Origin: an uncultured Prevotella sp.
GTDB taxonomy: Bacteria > Bacteroidota > Bacteroidia > Bacteroidales > Bacteroidaceae
Length of the DNA stretch: 43,164 nucleotides
Direction of reading: 5' to 3'
Assembly: GCA_946612625.1 (NCBI GenBank)
Contig: CAMOEW010000009.1
Coordinates: 1-43,164 of the forward strand
A program made the position numbers and the translations under genes. The notes under the pieces are model-generated. The model was not told the DNA's origin. It did not search any database and was given only the letters and a program-made list of their open reading frames with translations. Shown here in pieces: positions 8,227 through 15,229 of the stretch; position 1 is the first letter of the stretch, and every line of letters starts with the position of its first letter.

Positions 8227-9225
8227 TTACTGTCCGCCAAGCCGTTTGAAGAACATAATGATTTCCTCCCACGACTTGAACGCGTCCGAGCCGAATACTA
8301 TCTTTGTGCCCATGAAATCAACCGTTTCATCAGCATCAACTATATAGTCGCCATAAAGCAAGTTCTTTTGGTTGGTGAATATAACTCGGCCGTAAGCTGG
8401 GACGTTGATATGTTGTTCGCACCACTCCTGAATCTGAGAAATATATGATTTATTGTTTGTGGGAGCCGGAGCCACAAAATATACTTGATAAGTCTCGATT
8501 AGCATACGCAATGCTTTCATGAGAGCACTCAGCGGCTTACTATATCTATCAATCATTGCGGAAATGTCAATATATACTATGGGGCGTTCACGGTTTTCCT
8601 GGCGGTCGTCTATCCATCGTATCACAGGCAGTACTGAGTGCATGAAACTCTTATCGTCCATACGGTGAGCTCCATGGAAATGGATTGACACTGGATAATG
8701 GGCAGAAAACTCTTCATAGGTATTCACAAGATCGTCCTCGTCGCCGAAGAGTCCGGTTACCCTGCCCTTTTCCTCGGCATTACAACCTTCGTAACAATGG
8801 TCAGTCAGCTCCTTATATTCTTTTACCAAGGCTTTGGTCACAAGGAAATCCTGCACACCGTCCTTACGCGGATTATGGAAATGCTGTGCCCCAACCATAT
8901 TATGGCTGACCATCGTATCGCCAATGTGCATGGCAGGATTCACACAGATGCGGTCGTAGCCATAAAGCATCTCGGCAAACATACCACCCATCGACGTGCC
9001 TATTATCAGGTCAGGCCGTATCTCTTTACATGTAACCTGTAGCAAAGTCAATGCTTCGAGTGGATTCAAGGGCAAGTCGGGCGCAACGACTTCAGCTGCA
9101 GGAAAGACTTCACGCAGGCGCTTCACCGTTCCAGACTGTCCGCTCGACGCGAAACCATGAACGTAGAGAATCTTCTTACCCTTCATCAACTCAGGGTATT
9201 GCTTGATATAATTGTTTGTATCCAT
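8227..9225 (-). CDS. YqiA/YcfP-type alpha/beta-hydrolase fused to a degenerate NT5C-like HAD domain
   Basis: A 332-residue two-domain protein. Residues 17-207 form an alpha/beta-hydrolase like the YqiA/YcfP esterases: ILYVHGFASSG (oxyanion region), the nucleophile elbow GTSMGG with Ser78, Asp164/165 in FGDEDDLV and His187 in HGAHRMD. Residues 214-330 resemble the 5'(3')-deoxyribonucleotidase HAD family. VYIDIS sits at motif I, QVYFVAPAP at motif II, NQKNLLYGDYIVDADE (Lys287, Asp293, Asp297) at motifs III/IV, and TKIVFGSDAFKSWEEII at the family's C-terminal end. In motif I the second Asp of DxD is Ser222, so phosphatase activity is doubtful. It follows the HhH gene by 24 bases on the same strand and converges on the receiver/ATP-grasp gene with only 3 bases between stops. 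The substrate is unknown. Confidence 0.82.
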   Translation of the reverse strand: MDTNNYIKQYPELMKGKKILYVHGFASSGQSGTVKRLREVFPAAEVVAPDLPLNPLEALTLLQVTCKEIRPDLIIGTSMGGMFAEMLYGYDRICVNPAMHIGDTMVSHNMVGAQHFHNPRKDGVQDFLVTKALVKEYKELTDHCYEGCNAEEKGRVTGLFGDEDDLVNTYEEFSAHYPVSIHFHGAHRMDDKSFMHSVLPVIRWIDDRQENRERPIVYIDISAMIDRYSKPLSALMKALRMLIETYQVYFVAPAPTNNKSYISQIQEWCEQHINVPAYGRVIFTNQKNLLYGDYIVDADETVDFMGTKIVFGSDAFKSWEEIIMFFKRLGGQ

Positions 9226-9249
9226 CGTATTTATTATGCCATAATTAAT

Positions 9250-10152
9250 TCAGTACTCCACATACGGACGAAGCCTGTCGATAACGTCCTGTGTAATATC
9301 CGGCGACAAACTCAACTCCTGTATGTCCCTGATATTTCCGTGCAGCCGACGGTAATCAGCAATATCACGAGCAATATAATAGTTTATGTATGGATGCTTA
9401 CGCAACTCCTTCTCCGGAAGACGATTTATGTTCAGCTTCTTCACATGTGTACTGTCTATCCTAAAGAATTTCTTCGATATTTCAGGAAAATCATCGATTT
9501 CATCGAGCTGAGATATTCTAACGAAACCGCCCAACCGTTCACGGTACTGTACTATCCTGCGCGAGAAATAACCGCCTATGCCCGGAACAGTTTTCAGTGC
9601 CGTAGTATCAGAGAGATTCAAATCGATGGTCTCGCCTTCCGACAGCTTAACACTGCGACGTATATGTAGTGTATCGCACTCACCCTTCACCAACAAGCTT
9701 GCAGGCTGATAGTCGGTACTAATACGTATATATGGTTCAAGCTCGCGATATTGCTTTACCGTAAGTCCATAAAGCTTGGCAAAATCAGACGATTGCCGGT
9801 ATATTCCTCCACGCGCACGATACTTATATATATTACGCACCTGCCATGGTTTCAGTCCCAACCGTAATAAGGCAGTACTGTCGGCCGTATTCGGATCGAA
9901 CTCAAACAATTCAGGCTTCACTACCGGCTCCTGGCTATAGTATTCTGTCTGAGACCGGTGCTTCACACTGTTTGCTTGTTTCTTCTGCCCCACAGCATTT
10001 ATTTTGTAGTCATGCGAGATGGTTTCATCGTCGTACACATCTTCCGACCCTAACAGCATTATTGCTGCTATAATAATTACACCGGCGCATAACAGAGATA
10101 TTAACACCCTGCGGTCAGACTTACTCATATAGAAGAAATCACGCGTTTTCAA
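9250..10152 (-). CDS. Membrane-anchored protein with three helix-hairpin-helix modules
   Basis: A 300-residue protein with one N-terminal membrane segment (about residues 16-34), then a low-complexity linker and three helix-hairpin-helix units. These begin near FDPNTADSTALLRLG, IDLNLSDTTALKTVPGIG and LNINRLPEKELRKHPYI. The second matches the ComEA-type DNA-binding hairpin best (VPGIG). The architecture suggests an envelope-tethered DNA-binding protein, as in competence or nuclease complexes; the actual partner is unknown. The start is a TTG whose last bases overlap the upstream symporter's TGA (TTGA at 10152-10149). The first ATG is at 10128, but the TTG start keeps KTRDFFY, which I recall as a common N-terminus of this family. 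The 4-base overlap suggests coupling to the symporter. Confidence 0.8.
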   Translation of the reverse strand: MKTRDFFYMSKSDRRVLISLLCAGVIIIAAIMLLGSEDVYDDETISHDYKINAVGQKKQANSVKHRSQTEYYSQEPVVKPELFEFDPNTADSTALLRLGLKPWQVRNIYKYRARGGIYRQSSDFAKLYGLTVKQYRELEPYIRISTDYQPASLLVKGECDTLHIRRSVKLSEGETIDLNLSDTTALKTVPGIGGYFSRRIVQYRERLGGFVRISQLDEIDDFPEISKKFFRIDSTHVKKLNINRLPEKELRKHPYINYYIARDIADYRRLHGNIRDIQELSLSPDITQDVIDRLRPYVEY

Positions 10153-11513
10153 ATCACACCAAACTTATGAAGCAATATTAATAATATAAGTATAGGACAG
10201 AAATATTTTACACAGAAAAAATACAGATTGTACATCCTGCCGCTAAGCTCACCATTATTTGTAAATTCATTACGTACAGTTTTGTCTGGCACTACCCAGC
10301 CTATGAGGACACACGTCAGCAAAGCTCCGATGGGAAGCATCACCTGAGCCGTCAGAACGTCACAGAAATCAAGCAACGTCATACCGAGCACTTGAATATC
10401 CGGAATAGCTCCAACAGAAAGCGCACAAAAAATTCCCACGACACTTGCCACCAGCGTTACTATCCATCCGGCTTTATAACGGGGCAGACGTAGTTCCTCG
10501 TGAAAGAATGCCGTCCCTATCTCATGCATGGAGATGGTAGAAGTGAGTGCAGCAAACACGAGCAGAGAATAGAACATCACCGAAATAACCCACCCCACGA
10601 AGGGAACAGCACCAAATGCTTTTGTGAACACAATGGGCAGTGTGATGAAGATAAGCGACGGACCGCTGTCAGGATTGACTCCTACGGAAAAAGCTGCAGG
10701 AAAAATCATCAGACCAGCAAGAATGGCTATAGCAGAATCCATCAATGCAATCTGGACTGCTGAATTTGCAAGATTCACCTCACGCTTGAAATAACTGCCA
10801 TAGGTGCAGAGGCAGGCTGTACCAAGACTGAGCGAGAAGAAAGCCTGACCAAGGGCCTCAAGCGCCACGTTACCGTCAACACACGAAAAGTCTGGCTTCA
10901 GCAAGAACACAACACCATTCCATGCGTCTGGTAACATACACGAAGCAACGACAATCACCACAAGCAGTAAAAGCAGCAATGGCATTAGAATCTTTGATGC
11001 CCTCTCAATACCATTTCGGATACCTTTGATGACAACGAAATGTGTTACCAGCACAAACATCACCGCCCAAAAGCACGGTTTCAACGGGTCGGAAGAAAAA
11101 CTCCGGAAATACTGCATTACATAATCAGCATCACCGTTGAGATGTCCCACAATTGACGCATACAGATATTGAAGGCACCATCCTGCAACGACAGAATAGA
11201 ACCCGAGGATTATCACCGACGTTAGGATTCCGAGAAGTCCCACAAAGCGCCATTTCCTGCTGCTGCCGATGATGGAGTATGCACGCGATGCGTTAGCGGC
11301 AGAGTGGCGGCCAACAATAAACTCGCTTATCATTCCTGGGACACCCAGCATGAACACGCACCCAAGGTATATAAGGATGAAAGCAGCCCCACCATTATGT
11401 CCGGCCATATACGGAAAGCGCCATATATTTCCCAAGCCGACGGCACTGCCGGCAGTTGCAAGTACAAGTCCAATCTTGCTTCCGAAATATCCTCTATCTG
11501 AACGATGAGACAT
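10149..11513 (-). CDS. Neurotransmitter:sodium symporter family transporter (second of tandem pair)
   Basis: A 454-residue LeuT-fold, sodium-coupled transporter of the inner membrane. The start GSKIGLVLATAGSAVGLGN is the TM1 signature, with the unwound GxxxGLGN sodium/substrate site. WRFPYMAGHNGGAAFILIY follows, and further TM segments extend to the C-terminus, consistent with about 11-12 helices. SVGVNPDSGPSLIF and AALTSTISMHEIGTAF are typical of the bacterial NSS subgroup. Substrates in this family are amino acids or related amines; the exact one is not predictable here. It lies one base after the stop of a close paralogue, so both are likely co-transcribed from the promoter at 12909-12902. 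Its stop overlaps the TTG start of the HhH gene. Confidence 0.94.
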   Translation of the reverse strand: MSHRSDRGYFGSKIGLVLATAGSAVGLGNIWRFPYMAGHNGGAAFILIYLGCVFMLGVPGMISEFIVGRHSAANASRAYSIIGSSRKWRFVGLLGILTSVIILGFYSVVAGWCLQYLYASIVGHLNGDADYVMQYFRSFSSDPLKPCFWAVMFVLVTHFVVIKGIRNGIERASKILMPLLLLLLVVIVVASCMLPDAWNGVVFLLKPDFSCVDGNVALEALGQAFFSLSLGTACLCTYGSYFKREVNLANSAVQIALMDSAIAILAGLMIFPAAFSVGVNPDSGPSLIFITLPIVFTKAFGAVPFVGWVISVMFYSLLVFAALTSTISMHEIGTAFFHEELRLPRYKAGWIVTLVASVVGIFCALSVGAIPDIQVLGMTLLDFCDVLTAQVMLPIGALLTCVLIGWVVPDKTVRNEFTNNGELSGRMYNLYFFCVKYFCPILILLILLHKFGVI

Positions 11514-11514
11514 T

Positions 11515-12876
11515 TTATAGTATTCCGAATTGGTGTAAAAAAATCATAAGAATAAATAGTGGGCACAGGTATTTCACACTAAGCAGGTAAACATGGAAAT
11601 AGCGTCCGCGCAACGTCCCCCAATTGGTGAACTCATCACGCACAACCTTGTGTGGAACATACCACCCAACGAACAAGCACGTGAGAAATCCGCCAATAGG
11701 CAGGAATATCTGCCCTGTAACAAAGTCGAACAAGTTAAATAGCGACATTCCGAACAGTTGAAGATAATCCATCTGCCCAAACGAGAGCGAACAGAAAGCA
11801 CCTATGACAGAGCATGAGAGGGTTACAATCAGTGCCGCCCCTTTTCGGGAAATGCGTAGCTCTTCATGTAAGAAAGCCGTGCTCACTTCATGCAATGATA
11901 TCAACGAGGTAAGAGCTGCAAGTGCCAACAAACTATAGAATAGCAAGCCGATAACATATCCCACCAATGGCATTTCTGCAAAAGCCTTAACGAAAACATT
12001 AGGAAGAGTGATGAAAATCAGCGACGGACCACTGTCTGGACTAATACCGACGGAGAATGCAGCAGGAAAAATCATCAATCCTGCGAGAATAGCCACCATC
12101 AAATCGATAATACCTATATGAACAGCAGAACGCGTAAGATTAGTCTGACGACTGAAATAACTTGCATACGTACACAGACACCCCATCGCTATACTCATCG
12201 AGTAGAACGACTGCCCGAGTGCACCGAGAAACACATCGCTACTTATCTTCGAGAAATCCGGATGGAACAGGTATATGATTCCTTTTTCTGCATCAGGTAA
12301 CATACACGATGCCAAGACTATAACAAGCAACAATATGAATAAAGTTGGCATCATCATCTTTGAAGCCCTCTCTATACCGTTGCGGACGCCGTGAATAATC
12401 ACGAAATGTGCAACAAAGAGAATCAGCACAGTCCATGCAATCGGCTTGATCGGATGTTGCGAAAACTCTAAGAAGTATGTTTTTATATAATCTGAACTAC
12501 CTTGCACATTTCCCATCGCCGACGCAAAAATATATTGCAGGCACCATCCAGAAACAACGGCATAATATCCTGTTATCAGGAACCCCGTGAGTACGCCCAA
12601 CATACCCACGAACTTCCAGGGAGTACCATTGGCAAGTCGGGCATATGCACGCGCCGTGTTCGACTGCGCATGGCGACCGATAATAAACTCGCTAATCATA
12701 CATGGTATGCCAAGGAGCAAAACACAACATACATAAATAAGAATAAACACTGCTCCGCCATTATCGCCCACCATATATGGAAATCTCCACACATTTCCAA
12801 GTCCCACGGCGGAACCTGCCGTAGCCAATATTACGCCTATCTTGCTTCCAAAATTTGCTCTATCTTCACTACTCAT
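11515..12876 (-). CDS. Neurotransmitter:sodium symporter family transporter (first of tandem pair)
   Basis: A 453-residue LeuT-type symporter, strongly similar along its whole length to the next gene downstream. It has the same TM1 motif ILATAGSAVGLGNVWRFPYM, the same SVGISPDSGPSLIF loop and a matching C-terminal end. The two are evidently tandem duplicates that have diverged. Differences in the TM3 and TM6-TM8 regions could reflect different amino-acid specificity. The ATG at 12876 is preceded by a minus-7 box 26 bases upstream. It is divergent from the VanZ-like gene. The substrate cannot be assigned from sequence. Confidence 0.94.
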   Translation of the reverse strand: MSSEDRANFGSKIGVILATAGSAVGLGNVWRFPYMVGDNGGAVFILIYVCCVLLLGIPCMISEFIIGRHAQSNTARAYARLANGTPWKFVGMLGVLTGFLITGYYAVVSGWCLQYIFASAMGNVQGSSDYIKTYFLEFSQHPIKPIAWTVLILFVAHFVIIHGVRNGIERASKMMMPTLFILLLVIVLASCMLPDAEKGIIYLFHPDFSKISSDVFLGALGQSFYSMSIAMGCLCTYASYFSRQTNLTRSAVHIGIIDLMVAILAGLMIFPAAFSVGISPDSGPSLIFITLPNVFVKAFAEMPLVGYVIGLLFYSLLALAALTSLISLHEVSTAFLHEELRISRKGAALIVTLSCSVIGAFCSLSFGQMDYLQLFGMSLFNLFDFVTGQIFLPIGGFLTCLFVGWYVPHKVVRDEFTNWGTLRGRYFHVYLLSVKYLCPLFILMIFLHQFGIL

Positions 12877-12901
12877 TTTGTTTTTATATTGAATTTGCTT
12901 G

Positions 12902-12909
12902 CAAAATTA
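12902..12909 (-). promoter_or_regulatory. Predicted promoter minus-7 box for the symporter operon
   Basis: Minus strand reads TAATTTTG (TAnnTTTG). A TTTG on the same strand (12935-12932) lies 22 bases further upstream, slightly long for a minus-33 element. The leader would be about 20 bases. Confidence 0.6.
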
Positions 12910-12921
12910 TAAAAAAAAATG

Positions 12922-12929
12922 TAATTTTG
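12922..12929 (+). promoter_or_regulatory. Predicted promoter minus-7 box for the VanZ-like gene
   Basis: Plus strand reads TAATTTTG, ending 19 bases before the ATG at 12949. It is head-to-head with the symporter box, so the two promoters interlock within a 72-base gap. The minus-33 candidate is only CTTG at 12898-12901 (20-base spacer). Confidence 0.6.
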
Positions 12930-12948
12930 CACAAAATAAGAAGTAAAT

Positions 12949-13341
12949 ATGAGCATATTGTTTCAATTAAAAAGAAATTATCCTTTTTCCTGTATATGTA
13001 TCGCTATTGTTTGGGCACTTTCACTGACACCGATATTTCCAGAGACTCCACTCGACAATGTGGACTTTATCGACAAATGGACTCATCTGGCGATGTATGG
13101 AGGAACATGCAGTGTGATATGGATTGAATACCTTTACCGCCACAAAGTCGCAGACAAGAAAAAACTGCTGACATGGGCTTGGCTCACGCCTGTACTCATG
13201 GGTGGACTGCTCGAATTACTGCAAGCTTACTGCACCGGCGGGCACCGAAATGGCGACTGGCTCGACTTTGGTGCGAATACTCTCGGATGCACTCTTGCCG
13301 CCCTCACGGGTTTTGCCTTCTGTGCAATAACAAAACGTTAA
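12949..13341 (+). CDS. VanZ-like membrane protein
   Basis: A 130-residue integral membrane protein with four hydrophobic stretches. The segment VDFIDKWTHLAMYGGT carries the D-K-x-x-H pattern of the VanZ family, and GGLLELLQAY followed by GDWLDFGANTLG is the family's second conserved block (E-x-x-Q and D-x-x-x-N). VanZ-type proteins are small membrane proteins of mostly unknown function; one gives low-level teicoplanin resistance. In Bacteroidota single copies like this are common and need not concern resistance. It is transcribed alone, divergently from the NSS symporters, and converges on the CYTH gene with 34 bases between stops and no clear terminator hairpin. Confidence 0.85.
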   Translation: MSILFQLKRNYPFSCICIAIVWALSLTPIFPETPLDNVDFIDKWTHLAMYGGTCSVIWIEYLYRHKVADKKKLLTWAWLTPVLMGGLLELLQAYCTGGHRNGDWLDFGANTLGCTLAALTGFAFCAITKR

Positions 13342-13375
13342 TTCACAAAAGGCATTTATTTCGGGATACGACCGT

Positions 13376-13858
13376 TCACCTCCAGTTCTTATAAGGATTC
13401 TTACTTAGAAAACCGTTATAATAGCGTCGGTCGCCCGTAACTTCCTTACCGATAAAGTCAGGCTTTTCAAAAGGCTCGTCCGCATTCGAGAGCTCGACTT
13501 CAGCCATCACAAGACCTTCGTTGTCGCCGTAAAACTCGTCAACTTCGAAGATGTGCTTCCCATCCGGACTATTAACAAGGAATCGTGTCTTATCGATAAC
13601 TCCTGGTTCGCAAAGCTTAAATAGATGTTCCGCCTCGTCGAGAGTAATTTCCTTTTCAAACTCATAACGGCCTATGCCGCGTATGTCGGCAGGTCCCTTA
13701 ATTGTGATATATCCTCGGTCGCCACGGCGACGAACCCTGACAGTGCGCCCATGGCTACTGAGGATATATCCTTGCTGAATGCGGTCACTCTGGTAAGCTT
13801 GATGCTTATAGTCATCACCATTTACCAGGAATTTCCGCTCAATTTCCAACCCACTCAT
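13376..13858 (-). CDS. CYTH-domain protein (triphosphate tunnel metalloenzyme)
   Basis: A 160-residue single CYTH domain. The N-terminal motif EIERKFLV (Glu5, Glu7, Lys9) is the ExExK signature. Alternating charged strands follow: TVRVRRRGDRGYITIKG, YEFEKEI, HIFEVDEFYGDNEGLVMAEVE. They supply the Lys/Arg and acidic residues that line the tunnel and bind triphosphate and two metals. Family members are triphosphatases, thiamine triphosphatases or class IV adenylyl cyclases. Stand-alone bacterial copies of this size are most often inorganic triphosphatases, so that is the preferred but unproven reading. It lies 9 bases after a 47-residue membrane protein gene, downstream of prfB, and is probably in the same transcript. 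Confidence 0.88.
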   Translation of the reverse strand: MSGLEIERKFLVNGDDYKHQAYQSDRIQQGYILSSHGRTVRVRRRGDRGYITIKGPADIRGIGRYEFEKEITLDEAEHLFKLCEPGVIDKTRFLVNSPDGKHIFEVDEFYGDNEGLVMAEVELSNADEPFEKPDFIGKEVTGDRRYYNGFLSKNPYKNWR

Positions 13859-13867
13859 AGCAATAGT

Positions 13868-14011
13868 CTATGACATAATGGAGAAAGTATAGATAAGATA
13901 TGCGAGTGCCAGAACAATTAGACATCCGAAAATCCAGTTCACTACTTTACGTCCATTCTCTTCTTGTTTCTTTGCATACTGTTCGCGCTTTACGTTTACT
14001 TTCTTACTCAT
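13868..14011 (-). CDS. Small single-pass membrane protein, 47 residues
   Basis: A short frame with ATG at 14011-14009 and TAG at 13870-13868. The product begins MSKKVNVKREQYAKKQEENG, a basic, charged cytoplasmic-looking segment. A single hydrophobic helix follows, WIFGCLIVLALAYLIYTF (residues 26-43), and the tail is only four residues. Charge placement predicts the N-terminus inside the cell. It sits between prfB (59 bases upstream) and the CYTH gene (9 bases downstream) on the same strand, and no other gene explains this stretch. The amphipathic head plus one helix resembles small regulatory membrane peptides, but I do not recognise the family and assign no function. Confidence 0.72.
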   Translation of the reverse strand: MSKKVNVKREQYAKKQEENGRKVVNWIFGCLIVLALAYLIYTFSIMS

Positions 14012-14070
14012 AGTTATTTAGTTTTTACTTAAGTTTTGCATGCCTCGATGTTATATAATCAATCTACACT

Positions 14071-15195
14071 TTAATTTTCTTCTTCGGTAACAGGGAATTC
14101 CATCAGATAAGCCTTAATGAAACCGTCGATTTTTCCGTCCATCACAGCATCTACATCACTTGTCTGATAATTGGTACGATGGTCTTTAACACGACGGTCG
14201 TCGAAGACGTAGCTGCGAATCTGACTTCCCCATTCAATCTTCTTCTTTCCGGCTTCAATTTTTGCCTGTGCCTCCAACCTTTTCTTCATGGCACGGTCGT
14301 AGAGTTGCGACTTGAGCAAGAGCATGGCCTTCTCCTTGTTCTTCGGTTGGTCGCGTGTCTCTGTATTCTCGATGAGTATTTCCTCTTCTTCACCGGTATC
14401 TGGGTCAGAATACCAATAGCGCAGGCGCACTCCCGACTCAACCTTGTTGACATTCTGTCCTCCGGCACCACTGCTTCGGAAGGTATCCCACGACAGCTTT
14501 GCCGGATCGACATATACCTCAATAGTGTCATCGACAAGCGGAGAGACAAATACCGATGCAAACGAAGTCATGCGCTTTCCTTGAGCATTGAACGGGCTGA
14601 CGCGCACCAATCGATGCACACCGTTTTCGCTCTTCAGATATCCATAGGCATACTCTCCACCTTGTATCTCCATAGTGACGCTCTTGATTCCTGCTTCGTC
14701 GCCATCCTGAAGGTCGGCGATGCTTACCTTATATCCGTGTGCTTCAGCCCAACGCTGATACATTCGCATGAGCATTGACGCCCAGTCCTGACTCTCCGTT
14801 CCTCCTGCGCCGGAATTAATTTTAAGCACGCATTCCATCGGATCTTCTTTCTGACGTAGCATATTCTTTAATTCCAATGCTTCGATGGCCTCGATAGCTG
14901 CGTCATAGTCGGCATCAACCTCTTCCTCGGTAACCATCTCTTCCTTGTAAAAGTCGAAGGCGAGCTGCAGTTCATCCGCCTTGCTTTTCACATCGTTATA
15001 CCCGTCAATCCACTTCTTTATTCCCTTGACCTTCTTCATCTGCTCTTCAGCGCGCAGACGGTCTTCCCAGAAATCAGGAGCTTGTGTGCGTAGGTCTTCC
15101 TCCTCAAATTCAATTTTCTTTTTGTCAATTTCCAGATATTTATGTAGCGACTCCACGCGTTCTAAAACATCCTTTAGCTGATCTTGCGTTATCAT
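14071..15195 (-). CDS. prfB: Peptide chain release factor 2
   Basis: A 374-residue class I release factor that recognises UGA and UAA stop codons in the ribosomal A site and triggers peptide release. Anticodon-like tripeptide SPF (VSPFNAQGKR) specifies RF2, and SSGAGGQNVNK holds the universal GGQ (residues 245-247) that enters the peptidyl-transferase centre. The N-terminal coiled domain is complete. The gene is one continuous frame. At the point where many RF2 genes have an in-frame UGA after a Leu codon (programmed plus-1 shift), this one reads straight through as KYLEID, so autoregulatory frameshifting is absent. It lies 34 bases after the acyl-CoA synthetase gene and is followed by the 47-residue membrane protein. 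Confidence 0.96.
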   Translation of the reverse strand: MITQDQLKDVLERVESLHKYLEIDKKKIEFEEEDLRTQAPDFWEDRLRAEEQMKKVKGIKKWIDGYNDVKSKADELQLAFDFYKEEMVTEEEVDADYDAAIEAIEALELKNMLRQKEDPMECVLKINSGAGGTESQDWASMLMRMYQRWAEAHGYKVSIADLQDGDEAGIKSVTMEIQGGEYAYGYLKSENGVHRLVRVSPFNAQGKRMTSFASVFVSPLVDDTIEVYVDPAKLSWDTFRSSGAGGQNVNKVESGVRLRYWYSDPDTGEEEEILIENTETRDQPKNKEKAMLLLKSQLYDRAMKKRLEAQAKIEAGKKKIEWGSQIRSYVFDDRRVKDHRTNYQTSDVDAVMDGKIDGFIKAYLMEFPVTEEEN

Positions 15196-15229
15196 AATAT
15201 GTAGTATCTCTTCGCTTCCGATTTAATAT

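Noticed and set aside
12949..13341. Glycopeptide resistance gene
   Set aside because: It is only a VanZ-family domain without vanHAX neighbours; such genes are common in sensitive bacteria.
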